In this document: piece after piece, positions 1 through 12,813 of the stretch
Numbering within the stretch: position 1 is the first letter of the stretch
Layout: the number at the start of each line of letters is the position of its first letter
Source of the DNA: Rallus limicola
Taxonomy: Eukaryota; Chordata; Aves; Gruiformes; Rallidae
DNA: 64,000 nt
Direction: 5' to 3'
Assembly: GCA_022605955.1 (NCBI GenBank)
Contig: JAKCOZ010000001.1
Location: 78,728,520-78,792,519 of the forward strand
The notes under the pieces: model-generated
Database searches by the model: none
What the model was told of the DNA's origin: nothing
What the model saw: only the letters and a program-made list of their open reading frames with translations
Made by a program: the position numbers and the translations under genes

Positions 1-3000
1 CCCATTTCATATTTTCAGCAATTGCTATTGTTCCGCAGCCTACAAACAGGCTCTGGGAAGCCAAGGACGGCATGAGAAGCTGAAGTACGGGAAGCATTGT
101 ACCAGGAAAGGGCAGAGCCAGAGGACTGATAGGGGTGACAGAGACTCCAAGGTCTTCTGGAAATGCGGCGCCTAACTACCCCTGACACAAGAGCTCTACT
201 CAGATGCAGGGGCACTTCAGAGCTCAAGATGCAAGCTAAAAAAATTATTTTATAACCCTCAGGTTTTGAGTGTCTGTGGTTTCACATGTCTGTAATAAGC
301 AGTAGGCAGTGTTGGAGTACAATGAACAGAAAAGGTGGTGGTTTGTTATCTTTTCCTTTTGTTTGGAGGCTGGTAAGTACATAGTAAGTGTTGTGGGTCT
401 CCACTGTGATAGGTAAAGAGCCTGGGAAACCAACAAACACATGAAGAAATGTGCTACCTTTTGCAAAAGTTAACTCTAAAAGAGGAGGTGATCCAGTTCA
501 AACGCATCTGTGGGTAGCCCGGAGAGTTTAAAAGGGAGACAACTGTGAGTTGGCACGAACTGGGATATCTGAGAAACGCGTTGGTAAAGTTTCCACAAGA
601 CTGGTGTGTGATAATGTCTGTTCAAGATGGCCTGATTTAAAAATACCAGTTAGCAAGAAAAGGATGATTAGAGCAATCTGTTTTAATTAGGCTTTACATT
701 TGTAGTTATTTCCAAAACTACATAAAAATTACCAGAAAAAAACAAAACAAAACTAAACTAAAAATGTTGCTTCCTGTTATCTGGTAATTAAAGCATCCTG
801 ATTTGAAACTAAATATAGCCCTTCCACTAAATTTGGTAACTTTTTGCTAGCCTGGGCTCTCTGCACATGTAAATAGAACAATCTAATCGCTCACATTTAT
901 TCAGATCCATAATTTGCATTTAGTTATGTTAAAAAATAGTGAATGGCTTTGCTTATTTACATGATAATTATTTTTTTACTTTGATTTGTGTCAAGCTATT
1001 TTAGGATGAGAATCAGAATTCAATTAAGATGCAGAAAACCAGTATTTTAATTCTGGTTTTTATTAGACAATGAAACTACACAGTAGCTGTGCAGGATGTA
1101 CAAAACAAGTTGATCAAAACTGATTAAGCAAGGAAAGGACATATTATCTGTAGGTAGCGAATTGAATTGTTTCTTTTTGGTCAATATGTCTTACAAGATT
1201 TTGGAGCTAATAGATCTCAGCCTTTCAAATATAATTTATACTGAAACCTAAAAAGAAAATCTAGTCTTCCATGGTTTTCCAACTTGCTATGAATTTCTCA
1301 GTGCTGATCAGAACATGAGTTCTTGAAGAAAAAAAAAATAATAATAGTAATGAATGAATTTCAGAACACCTCCAAGAACTTCCAGAAAAGGCTGAAAATT
1401 GTAGGGAAAAGAGCTTTTTGACTTTAGCAAACTTTTAGACTTTGTACTGGTGCTTTGCCTCACTTTGCTGGTATGAGATTAGGCCTTTCATAAACTGTCA
1501 CAAAATTTTCATGTCTATTTTTCAAATTACTTCACTTTCTAAAAGGAAGACCCATTTCTTTTAAAAGATAAAAACACATTTAAAAAAAAGCAACAATGAT
1601 TCCTCCCCTAGAAGTCGTCCTAATACATTTCACATCTAACCAAAAGTTTCTGAAAGAGGTTCCTCCCAGAACAGGCAGGGTGCACCACGTAATCACCAAA
1701 TGCAGGTCTTTGCTGTGGGTTCCTCAGAGAATTAGCACCACCTCAGCAGCCATTTCCTTGCCATTCTTGAGCTTCTGGTGTATCGTTAATCCACCTTCTT
1801 CCCCTGGTCCTCCCTGCTGGTAAGCTTCTCTGTTTCCCGTTCAGCTGGAGTTCAGGACTTCCTCCACCTGGCCTTGCTGCCATAACAGGTCACAAAAGGA
1901 GCCCGAGTCTAAAAATCTTCTTGGCTGTTGAAGCAGTTGCTCAGTGGCTTTCTTGTAGGTAAGGGGCTGCAGCAGTATCTTGGAGAGAGTCAGAGGAGGG
2001 AAGTGGCTGCAGGCCAGTCCCTCTCGCATCTCCTAAGCAACCACTAAAATAGATGAACAGTCTTTTCATAATGGCATCGCGATAAAGTGATTTGGCAAAA
2101 TGAGAATATAATTTCCTGTTGACTGGTAAGGCTCCACAAATGATCTTTAGTCACTGAGCACAGTGGATCTGTGTTCTGCAATAAAAAGCAAGTATGAAAT
2201 AACCCCATTTATTGCTGCAACATGAACCAAGAGGATCCCGGTTTTCTCGACCGGCCTGTATCCACCAAATCAGGAGCTACTACAGAGACAGGCCTTTGCT
2301 TTTTAGGCTTCCATCCAAAATTTTCTGAACTTTTACAGTTTGTGTCTTGAAAATTTCCCTGTACACTAATGAAGGGTGTGGCCTTTTTGGTGCTGGTGCT
2401 TTGGTTTTCTGCTGGGTTAGAGTTAACTTTCACAAGAAGCTGGAAGGGGACACAGCCAGGACAGCTGACGAAAACTAGCCATAGGGATATCCCATGGCAT
2501 ATGATGTCATGCTCAGTATATAAGGGGTGGGGCTGGCCAGGGAGGAGGAACTGCTGCTCAGGGACAGGCTGGGCATCAGATCCTGGGCAGTGAGCAAATT
2601 GCGTTGTGTATCATCTGCTTTGTATATTTTGTATAAGTACTGGTATTGCCATTTTCCTCTTCCTTTGCTGTCCTACTAAACTTTCATTATCCCAACACAG
2701 AAGCTTTACCTTTTTCTTCTGATTCTCCTCCCCATCCCACTGGGGCTAGGGAGGATGAGTGACTGAGTGGCTCTGTGGTGCTTAGCGGCTAGTTCAGGCT
2801 AAACTATAGCATACTGGTAGGTTTTTTAGTGACATTTGAGTTATTCAGATTGTCTTCTGTGATATGTTGAAGTGCAGTGGTGCAGGGTCCTATATAATGT
2901 ATCCTATAGGCATTGTTTGCTAGGGGCCAGTCCGCAATGCAACCTCTCCTTGCGGCATTAATTTCTCCCTTTTACCTGATTTGCCTGCTCTAATGCTTGA

Positions 3001-3508
3001 ACTTCTCCCTGGACTCTCCACTCATCTACACGATTTCTGCCTAAGCCTGCTGTCCTACAATTGCCTGTCAATAGGTGCTGTGTGCCCATGGTGTCAAAAT
3101 ATTATCTACTTAATTCTGCCCTGGCTGCATTTCTCCTGCCAGTATGTGTTCTCCTAAGCTGCTCTTAAAAATCAGTTCAGTTTTCAAGCTGCAAATACTT
3201 GGTATTGTTACAAAAAGATGCTATGTAACTATAACTCAAGCCATTGGAATCATCCCAGCATCTCTTAAACTTGCCAGAGAACAGTGTATATGTGGTGATT
3301 GGTGGAGTGAGAGTATGACATTCTGGCACTGGGGGCACATGTGCTCCCTCTATTCCTCATGGGAGATTTACACCCCTCTTCTCAAGCCAGACCTGCAGAT
3401 GCCCATGTGGTTTGGGTAAGCACCTTTTTAGCTGATCTTTCTCTTGCCCTACCTTTTGCTGTGATTCAGCACCATTCTTTCTTCCCCTGCTAGAAACGTT
3501 AGCTTATA

Positions 3509-3541
3509 TTTTTTTCTTCTTCTTTTTTTTTTTTTCCTTTT
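3509..3541. repeat. T-rich low-complexity tract
   Basis: The tract consists of T runs interrupted by C, upstream of any recognised gene. It could be the reverse complement of a retroposed poly-A tail, but no parent sequence is recognisable. Confidence 0.8.
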
Positions 3542-6500
3542 GCAAGCTCTGACCTCTCTAATGTTATGGGCCGAAAGGAAAACCCAAACCAGATCCAACT
3601 GAAGGATGTTCCTGGAATATCCCTCAGGGATACACATATCCTTTTCTGGCTAGAGAGTGTTTGGATCAGAAGGCCAAAAGAAGCAGCAAAACTGGAACGT
3701 AAGGTAATGGAACAAAATCCATTTTGGATGCAAACCTGCAATTTCCAGGCTCTCATCATTTAGGCTACTGTGATCAGGCAGACCCCATCTATCTCTGAAG
3801 AGAGAGAAAATTCTCTTCTTCCTGCCTGACTTTTTTCCTTCTCCTTTCTTTTTTCCTTTGGCTCCATTTGTTTAAAACAAGCAAAACTAATCTTAATGTG
3901 GTTCTTGTGCTCTCCAGTCGGGCTGGGGTTTTTTTTCTCTCCTTACAGTGCTGAGGTTGTATAAAACGGTAGCCAAGAACCACAAGAGCACAGAAAACCC
4001 CACCATGGGGTGAGTGAGAAGGGCATCTGACTGCACCTGCAACCGTATATGTACATGAGCAGCTTCTGCCACAATCAGGGAAGATAGCAAAGGCTTTCCA
4101 GGAACAACACACTTTGGCAGGAGCTACAGGATTAGAGGTGAGGGAGAACAGAGAGCAGATCTTATGTTTCTCCTTGCCACAGTGATTTGTTGCCCCTTGG
4201 CACTCCCCATACGTCTTCTGACACCTCCTGGAAGACAGTCCCCCGGGGCAGGGCCACACCACGGGGTTCTTAGCATGGGGAAAAAGCCCACGCTGGAGGT
4301 TGAAGCAAGAGGGACAATTGCTTCCCATTTCACAGTACAGTATGTTACAAAGGGCAGTTGCAAAGCTTGGCTGCCTGACAGTTTCGTTTGCAAGAACACT
4401 GGCCCCTTTCCAAACAATTCTTTCAGGTCTCATTGTTTGGTAGGAAACAAACAAGGGGAACAGCACTGGGTGGGCACACCAAAAGAGGGTCTAAATATAG
4501 CAGGGCAGCATTAGGGAGCCAGGCTTCTTAGCCAAAGCTTATGCTAAAGATAACAAAACCCCTCTGCTAGTCCACAGAAAAGACACCAGGTCTGCTATAG
4601 GCACCCCAGTTACACAGGAGAGGGCTCCCTAGATGTCTCAATCATGTTGGCCAGCTCCACTAGCCATAAAAGTTGAAAGCAGCCTGTTAAGCTGTGTAAG
4701 TAATCGCAAAGCACAGAAGAATATTACTGGTTCCAGCCTGAAGTCTTCTGAGTACTTTCTGCTATAATTCACACCCAATATAACTTCAGCATGAGTCAGA
4801 AAATAATCTGAACTACAGATTTAGACAATGAGGTGTCAGAGTGAAGGCAAGCCAAGCCTGTGATGGAAAGAAGATAACTCTGTGCCACCTTTGCCTGGAG
4901 GTGTTGAGCCTCAGTAGGATTCTAACTAAATAATGTTGCTGACAGCACTGCAAGGCTGGTGACGTTTCTGAAAGCAGAGGAAAAGAGAAAGCAAGCATGC
5001 CAAAGAAGTTTAAAAACATCCTCCACGATCTGGCACATCCCCACAGAAAGCACCTCCTACTAAGAACAGCCAGGGCACAGGTAAGACGATGTTTAAGGAT
5101 AAACGTGGCTTACCCTGAGGGAGTATAAAGAGAGCTTTAATACTGAGAGAGGGGGCACTCAAATCTCAGGCAGAAAGAATCCCCACACACAGCTGACGTC
5201 CTTGCCTGGTACCTTCCGCATTTGAGAGCACAATAGAAAGGCAAGTTGTTTTTCCACTTAACCTAGGTACACACCTGACTGTGAAGAGAGATGTGGTGCA
5301 AGGCAGGAAGAGAAAGCCTAGAAGGGAGAGAGGATATGGTCAGCCTTGCAAAGAGGAAAATAGAGGCTCATTTCTGGAGACTCATCAATGTTATCCCTAC
5401 AGAGACTTAGCTCAGGGCGTAGAAATACGAAACAACAAATGTGGTGTTCTTGCAGGAACACCTGGCCTTGCCTGCCACAGCTGCTAGCACTCAGCCCATC
5501 ACAGCTGACAACCCTCTTGCAGAGCTGTTTGCTAGAGGGACATGTGGCTTTTGCAAACTTGTATTTCCTCTCTTCCCCCTTCCTGTCCCCAAATGGTATT
5601 TTGCCCTGCTAGAGAGAGAAGAGGTGAAGTAGCAGTCTGTCCTAGCTGGAGACTGCTGTCATAGCTGGCAGTTCTTCGCAGGAACTCTTCCTTGTGGTGC
5701 TAGATGTTAAAACACGGTAAAAGGAGTCTTAGTTGAAAACTTGTGCTAAACTAAGACATAACTCTCTCATAGAAATTATGATTTTCACAAGTAATCAAGA
5801 GAAGACTCCAGAATAAAAGAAGTCAGGTTTTAAGTGACTTCTATAAATACCACATAACAGGCTAGCTTTTATCCCTAAAATAGTGAACATCCCCTGAGCT
5901 ATTTGTTGGGCTTGGGTTCTTTTGAACAAATGAGATTATTGCAAAACAGCCTTTATCTTCTACAGAAAGTGATCAAAATAGATTATTGCTTGAGTGAGAT
6001 GGTAAACTTTCCTTCCTTCCAGCTTAGTCTTATCATAAATTCTTTCTCAGTCCTTAGCTTCACATCACCTTAGCCTCATATCACCATTACAGCAATGCAA
6101 GTGCAAAGGATTGCTTTTTTGATGCAGTTAGGTTAACCCAAAACTTCCTTTTCCCATGGAAACATGGTTAGCAGAACAGATAATAAGAGAGGGACATCTG
6201 GAGTGGGTGTTGGTGTCAGTACCCTCTGAGTGGCGGTGAGCTGGGCTAATCAGAAATGATACATTTGGGGTCCTTTATAGTGTACTAGCAATGCTGTTGT
6301 TTGGCAGATCTGAGAACAGGAGAGACTAAATAAGTTTATCTTTTTGCATTATAGTCCTCTGACTCAACAGATTCCTCATTTCTGTTAGAACAGTGTCTAT
6401 GGGATAAAGGGTGGTAAAAACTACAAAACCAGTGGGGTGTGAATGAGGAGGAACAGATACTGAAAGTCCATTCTCTCTGGTATTATAACTGCTGGACATA

Positions 6501-8979
6501 GAGACTAAGCAACGGGTGTCAGCAGTGATAGGTGTCCTCAGGATTTTCTTCCCTGATTAACTTTTCTCAGCTCCTAGAGATCCTGTCTGTGTTTGAGAAT
6601 CTGGTTATTGCTGGTGTTGATAGTAAGACATGAGAAGCAACGGGCTTATGGTTAAGGCATTTCCCGGTTTCGTAGGTGCTGTTGATTTGGCTTTTTGCTT
6701 TGCAACAGAATCACAATATAGTTGTAAGCAAGCTGTTTAATTTCTGTAGGTCGCTCTGGCTACCTGATCAGGGAGAAAAAAAGGAGGCAAAAACATTTCC
6801 TGATTTGGTAGGAATCCTTATTGTTGTTATTTCCAGTGAGACAATGTGTTGAGGAAATCACCTCTCTCGCTCTGAAACACTGTCTTGCTTTTACTCAGCA
6901 CAGGGCTGCCAGCTGCCTCTTCCATGTTATCTAAAAAGCTGCTGGCAGGATGCTCTTGAAAAGGCCTGTGTGAATTTGGAATGGCTTCATGGTGTGAGGT
7001 TTGTGGCCTTCCTGCCTCACCAAATGGGTCATCTTGTTGGTAAGATGCTTGGAGGAGGTTCAGAACATGCTTCTGAGATGAAGGAAGCTTTTGCTAGCAG
7101 CGTGGCTTGTCTGGTAGAGTTTTACTCTGAATGTTTGTTTTATAATGCTACCATATATTATTGTGCTACCAGCAGAGTTTTACATGGGGAGACATAAAGT
7201 CTTTCTATGATGGTCTTTATGTTGTTTAAACAAAGAACAACTGGAGTCCCAAGTTCCTCTGCGCTAACTGCGGTACTAACACAGGATCAGGCAACCATCA
7301 CTGTTCAGACAAGTTTATGCTCTCAGTAAGGAAAGGAAGATATGTTCCTCATCTGTTTTTCTGTAAGCAAGATGCTTCTGAAATAACTGTGAACAGTGGG
7401 AGAAGGCAGTCTGGCTAAAAATGTAGTTGCATGTTTTGAAGTTGGGCTGTATGTAGTCAATGACTGAATATCATGCTATATTAGGCAACTTATGTACTTC
7501 AGACTTCACTTTGCCTGGGATGATACTCAAGGAGGTAGAATGGACAGGAGTATATGTCTGCTCCTAATATGTCAGTGACTGCACCTCATCCTCTGGGCCA
7601 TAGATCTTTGCCCTATGTCCTAAAGTGAGAGAAAAGTACCTTCCTGGTACAAGGGATGGTCCATTTTCTCTCTTCTGGTAGCCTTCCATGACATGGTTGT
7701 GATGACTTCACATCACCATCATGAGCAGGCCCATAACTACAGCCTTCTGGGCACAGGTCTGTTGTACCTCCTGGTTACACCATCATGCCATGGGTATGCA
7801 GCCCACAGTAAGGAGGCTTGGTAGTGTGCAAGTGTGAGGTGCCTTCTTCATTTACAGCTGAAGTTCCGGGATGTGTGAAGTAGCAAACAAAACACTTGCA
7901 CAGGGCAGACAGAAGATGATGTGTTATGATATGGGGCAAGAGGGTCTTCTGCAAGGCAGAAAGGGATGTGAGAGCTGGGACAGATGAGGCTTTCGGCCAG
8001 GAAATTAGGAACCAAGAGTGTTGGGTACCCTATGACAAGGGAAGCTAAAGCCCCATAGTCTGCTGTCTGATGTTTAGCTAGAGAAACAAAAGCCTCCACA
8101 CCAAAAGGCTTCACAATATCCTCCAGCTTTGGCTACAGGGATGGGAGTCAACAGGAAACTGGACCGGAGAGGGGCAGGAGAGGAAAGAGAGTATGTTGAG
8201 GGCTGGGGAGGGAGGGAGGGTGAACTGGCGTGTCAGGGTCTAACAATGAACTGTCTGTGTCAGGAAAACAGTTGTACTCTGCAGGGCTATTTTTAGGGGT
8301 TCAGATCCCCCCCCCCCTCCCAGTCTTCCACTCCCTGGCCCCCCTGTTCTTTTGTGCAGAGTGGCGCCTGGCAGATTGGTGGAGATTTAAAAGCCACGGA
8401 TAGGAAAAAGCTCAAACACAATGAAGGAAATGCAGCAGGGAGGGGAGAGATCGGTGCCCAGAAATAGCCTGTGTAATGCCTCCACTGCAGCCCCCAGCTC
8501 TTAGAAGGGGAAGAAGTACTTAAGCCTAATGGCCAAAGCTGTTCCCCAGGCTCTCTGACTGCTTCTGGTGTCACTGGTACCTTGTCTGTGAGAACAGAGA
8601 GAACTGAAAAGTCACTATCCATGCTATATTCATTCACACACAGATGTTGTCTTTGCCATACCTGCTCTCCAGCTGAAATGGGAGGCATTACACAGCAGCA
8701 GCAAAGCGGGGTGGGGAGGTGCCCCACTTGCCTGCATGAACCTGTGTCCCTCTCTGACTTTGTCAGTGACTTGAAATCCTGACCTATTTTTACAGGTTCA
8801 AAGGGAAGGAATTAAAGTAAGTGTCGTGGGCCATGACTTCCTGATTTGGGCTGCAGTACGGTGGGGCAGCTGGCCATCACACTGTTTTTATGGTGGCAGG
8901 GACTAGGAAGTAATCTCTACAGAGAGATTGCTTCTGTGAGAGCTCTGGCTTGGCTTGCTGTTGCTCTCATTCTGCAGAC

Positions 8980-9007
8980 TTTTTTCTTTTTCTTTTTTTT
9001 TTTTTTT
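8980..9007. repeat. T-rich tract ending in CAG
   Basis: About 28 bases of T with three C interruptions are followed by CAG|GAGAG, which resembles a very strong splice acceptor. No gene on this side is known to use it, so I call it low complexity. Confidence 0.8.
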
Positions 9008-10285
9008 CAGGAGAGAAATTCCCCCTTCTTTTCCAGCTGTTTCATCTTCGAACTCCTTTTTGCTTTCCATCCTTCTGTCCTGGGCTCTTTTCCTCTTCAG
9101 CTTTGCCTTTTTCATCTGTGAAAGCTTTTTCCAGATGGAACACTGGCTTACTCCTTAGCCCTGCCTTTCACCCTAACTATTGCAGAGACCTCCTCTGCTT
9201 CCTCAAGCTGTGCAAATGCAGACTTATTTTTTCCTTCTCTGGAAGAGAACATCGCCCCTTTCCCTCATCAAAATCCTCTGGCTCAGCACTGATTTCAGAC
9301 TCTGATACAAAGCGCTTTATTTGCAAAGCCTCCCTTGTTTAGTTCCTGGTCACCTTGCCTGACCTCCTCCTCCTGGCCCTGGGCTCCCTGGGCAATCCCA
9401 CAGTGACCTCCACTCTGTCCTCTTGCTGAACCTTGTCCTGGCATGGGGAAAGCTACCCTTGTAGCCCAGGCTGCCTGGCAAGAGCTCTCCTGAAATTCCT
9501 TATGCCTTCTTTCACTTGGCACATGCACCTCTCACCTGGCCTGCCATGCCATTTCCTTCCTCTGGCTCCCTCTTCTCTCCATGGGGTACCTGGCCTGGCC
9601 AGACTACAGTGCCTGTGAAAGCCTCTATGAATAAATTGGGACTCCTCTCTATTTTGTTTCTAGCTCCTCTTCCCCGGATTTGTGCTGTAAATACTGTTGT
9701 TTTTTTTCATGGCAGTCTCTCCCTGCCTCACCGTGGCACCCTGGTGGCAATGGCTTCTGCAATGGCCTAGCTCTGGGCAAACATCATTTACCCACAGCCC
9801 AGCTGGGGTCAGGGCTGAAAATGCCTCCCATCCTGTGAGAAATGCTAAGGGTGTCAGGCTGACCCAGTGGGCTGGCCTGCTGGCTGCTGAAGCCCCTCAG
9901 AGCAAGGGAGGGGAGGGGGCCTGTGCTGCATGGCAGCCATGCCAGAGTGCTCACCGCTGTGCCTGGGGCCATAGCTCTCTCACTGGTGATGTGAGGAAGC
10001 CATATGCATGCAGGGGTCAATTTTATAGATTGATTTTTTTTTTTCTGAAAAAGCTATCTTCTATGGAAGTCATCCTGTTGGGGTAGGCTTGCAAGGGAGG
10101 CGAGGGCAAACTATCTGACGGAAGGCATGGAGAAGAGGGCAGGACTGGGGTACTGGAGGTCACCAGACAGAGGGGACAGGCCGGGGCAGTGGACACAGAC
10201 CCTGTTAGCGATGCTGTCTGATGCAGGGTTATGGAGGAGACCAACATTGGGTACTTGAATGTTTTCTTTGGTTCATGGAGGGAGG

Positions 10286-10320
10286 GAGGTGTCTGCAGAT
10301 AAGAGGTGAGGTGTCTGCAG
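10286..10320. repeat. 13-bp direct repeat, 22-bp period
   Basis: GAGGTGTCTGCAG occurs at 10286-10298 and 10308-10320. It is a short exact local duplication in intergenic DNA about 2.5 kb upstream of the gene start. Confidence 0.85.
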
Positions 10321-10684
10321 GCTGGCATGTGCAGGAGGAGGGCAAGGAGAGAGCTTTCTCTTCCTACAGAAGGCAGCCAGCCATGCAGGCAGTAGGAGGA
10401 CAGTCTGGCAAGTCATCCAGGTCTGAGCGTCCTGTTGTCTGTCCGACCTGTTTGAAGTCTGCCCCTTGGCAGGCAGGCAGGATGTGCTGCGGCACGCGAT
10501 GGGTTTGGCGGCATGCCGGTACAGGGAGGGATCCCGTGCACCGATTCAACATCAAGGTGCTGTGAGAAGCTCAAAATAAATTCAAGGAAGTTTTAAGTGT
10601 TTCATGAGCACTGAGGGTCCCTGAGAACAACAATCGGTCTGGTCACAAGAGCTTGGATTCCCCCCTGAGCCTGGGAGAGGGAGA

Positions 10685-10815
10685 AGGAGACTGGGAACTG
10701 ACAAGCCAGACACCTCTCTGGCACTCCTCTGTAAATCAGTTTACCCTAAACCCATCAGCCAGCAAAGCTGTAAAACAGGGATAATGATGATAATTACAGT
10801 GATAAACTGCACAAC
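10685..10815 (+). repeat. MIR-like SINE fragment
   Basis: The order CCTCTCTGGCACTCCTC, then CAGTTTACCC, then CTGTAAAACAGGGATAATGA matches the 3' half of the ancient amniote MIR consensus (cctctctg...cagtttcc...ctgtaaaatggggataat). It is diverged and the left boundary is uncertain. Confidence 0.45.
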
Positions 10816-12068
10816 AGAAGTTGTAATTGCTCAAGGTCTTCACTAGAGCTCTTGGTGTTTTTTCTTATATGTGAAGTCCTAACATCCAGTACTTTTGAAG
10901 GGAGAAAAAAAAAGAACTCACCATACCGACAGAACCTGACTGGCTTTTGGCAGCAACTAGATCACAGTTGGAGGCTTGATTTCCCTGAAAAACAGTTCTT
11001 TGTCAAAATAAAGGAGGGAGGTGGTGAGTTTGCAGCGGTCTGTGGGTGGAGATGGGGTTTCTCTGCTACGTGAGGGTGTAGAGCCCAAAGTTGAGAAGAG
11101 GGGTGGCTTAAGGGAGTCCTTTGCTCTGCTTCCTAGACAGATTTCCTCCAAACAAGAACTACTCTCCCCATCTTTGGTCTAATTTTTGGTGAAAATTTGC
11201 AATTTCCTGTTTTTCGTTTGTTTATTTTTCACTCAGACCTGTACAGTTATATTGGGCATGGAGCAAGAGGGAGCAGTGAAGTCTTAGCAGAGTTAAGTTT
11301 GCTTCCCTAGGTGAACTGTGTGGTCCACCAGCATCCCCAGTCATGTACAGAAGTTGTGTTTCTGGGATAAAAAATGTGGAGAAAGTGCAAGTGACTGCTC
11401 TAATGAACAGAGATACGAATGTCCTGACTAGAAAGGTGTTAGTGGAGGGTGGCACGACACAGAGTTTGAGGGCAGACCTGTCCCATTTCCCTTCTTGCTG
11501 CTACTGGGTGGTTTCTGTTCCTTTTCTTTAAACCTTTTTGTTAGTGAAGGGGAGCCTTTTTAGGGAGTTGACTCAAAAGTACATTAACTTAGATGCCTGG
11601 ACAGCATCTGTTTCTGCTTGCTGGGGAGCTGGGTAGAAAGGAACTGAAGGTTTTCCTCCTCCCCCTTCTCTTTAGTTTCCCAAATTTCTGCCCCACTTCT
11701 TGCACTTCAGTAGCTCCCGCCTGCACCTCTGGAGAGGAAGGCAAATCCTGAAGTGAGAGAGTCATGTTTGAGGGCAGGAAGGTGCCTTGTGATGAAGGAC
11801 TTGATGAACAGAGGCAGAGATTTACTGGAGCGACTCCTGGTCTCTCTCTCTCCTCCTTGCCAGCCCCTCCTTGGGCCTTTTCAGAGCTGAGCGTTGGTAG
11901 TGCAGGAAGCGTCTGACCGCACTGCCGGCTGTGGCTCGGCTCAGCTCGCTGTGATTTCCTCTCCAGTTATCTGTCGACTGTCAGGACAGGCTTTCCCTCT
12001 TCCTCCCCCCAACCCCAGTTCCCCATCCCTGTCCCTCAACCCCTCTCCCCGCCTTCTCTCAGCCTTTT

Positions 12069-12069
<1 letters not shown>

Positions 12070-12109
<40 letters not shown>
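12070..12109. repeat. (CA)20 microsatellite in the putative promoter
   Basis: An uninterrupted alternating C/A tract of about 40 bp lies roughly 730 bp upstream of the start codon. Such tracts are length-polymorphic and can adopt Z-DNA. Confidence 0.95.
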
Positions 12110-12112
<3 letters not shown>

Positions 12113-12526
12113 GCACTTTGCTGCCAAAAACTGTCTCCCTCCCCTCTGCTCAGCTAACTTCCTTTCAGCATTTTTTAGAGCTGGATAATCCTAGGATTTG
12201 TAAAACGGGGAAAAGGAGTGAGCGGGAGTCAGAACAGGAAGCTGGTTTCTCATTCCTCTAACTGTCCGAAGGCAGGAGGAGGGGAAGAAGGGGGAGCCAA
12301 AGAGAAGCCTTGTGCAGACTCTTCCCCGGTCCTTTTTCATTAGTCCGTTTGAACTTCCAGTCTCCTCCGTAAACTGAGAGAAGGAAGACCAAGCTGGGAC
12401 GCTTTCTGCTGGAAGTGGCGACAGTGCGGCTGACAAAACCCAGAAGGTGGCCGTGGAGGATCTCAGGACCGTGCTGAGGGAAAGACATCCCCTCTACCAC
12501 TGCCTGCTCCCAACTTGCCAGCTCTG

Positions 12527-12589
12527 ATGCAGGCACCCGTCCACCACCCGCTTCACTCTGATGAGAACCCTTCCGGGCTCGGGCTATGA
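12527..12589 (+). other. Upstream ORF 1 (20 codons) in putative leader
   Basis: This short open frame begins ATG CAG GCA and ends in TGA at 12587-12589, about 250 nt before the ARHGAP31 start. It matters only if transcription starts upstream of it. If so it could lower initiation at the weak-context main ATG. No peptide conservation can be judged. Confidence 0.3.
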
Positions 12590-12629
12590 TCGCTGCTGCT
12601 GCCGACTGGGGAGCCTCCTCTCGCCCTGA
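12561..12629 (+). other. Upstream ORF 2 (22 codons) in putative leader
   Basis: A second upstream frame starts ATG AGA ACC and stops with TGA at 12627-12629, overlapping uORF 1 and uORF 3 in other frames. Its relevance depends on the unknown transcription start site. Confidence 0.3.
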
Positions 12630-12750
12630 CCTTCCTCTGCCACAGGAGCAGCCCAACATCTGGTGGGGATTAATGTTTACTTCTCCAGCTGGACGCTGTA
12701 CAGGACCCCCGATGTTACTCCCTGGGAGCGGGACACAGACGGTGGTCTGA
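12586..12750 (+). other. Upstream ORF 3 (54 codons) in putative leader
   Basis: This is the longest upstream frame, from ATG ATC GCT to a TGA at 12748-12750, with two further in-frame ATGs at 12673 and 12712. Its ATG overlaps the uORF 1 stop (ATGA). It ends 88 nt before the ARHGAP31 ATG, close enough for reinitiation. The encoded peptide is not recognised. Confidence 0.3.
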
Positions 12751-12784
12751 GAAGAGCAAGATTTTTGTCATCCAGAGTGAGGCC

Positions 12785-12813
12785 GGGGGGGAGGGGGGCA
12801 AGACAGGAGGGGG
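12785..12813 (+). promoter_or_regulatory. G-rich run, possible G-quadruplex in the leader
   Basis: G tracts of 7, 6 and 5 lie at 12785-12791, 12793-12798 and 12809-12813, with another GGG at 12827-12829. Splitting the 7-G run supplies four tracts, so an RNA or DNA G-quadruplex 25-55 nt upstream of the ATG is possible. Folding is inferred. Confidence 0.4.

Larger units (their letters stand above)
1..11879. other. Upstream intergenic region, no gene recognised
   Basis: I see no exon with both conserved protein sequence and splice sites on either strand. About 640-1350 is AT-rich and repeat-poor. Poly-T/pyrimidine tracts lie near 3509-3541 and 8980-9007, and a MIR-like fragment near 10685-10815. 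The longest frame is a 225-codon minus-strand ORF (3789-4466) with no family resemblance. In mammals the neighbour on this side is B4GALT4, but none of its motifs appear here. Confidence 0.6.

Noticed and set aside
1..470. Minus-strand ORFs near the left edge as a possible neighbouring gene (B4GALT4)
   Set aside because: No glycosyltransferase motif or conserved splice pattern is visible; the ORFs are short and unlike the family.
8293..8727. 144-codon minus-strand ORF
   Set aside because: No recognised domain; composition is driven by C-rich and purine-rich runs, and other frames overlap.
8980..9010. Very strong splice-acceptor-like poly-T followed by CAG
   Set aside because: It lies 3.8 kb upstream of the start codon with no matching donor or known upstream exon; it is explained by a T-rich low-complexity tract.
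12000..12200. TATA box in the promoter
   Set aside because: AT-containing words such as GGATAATCC do not match a TATA element and no start site is known.
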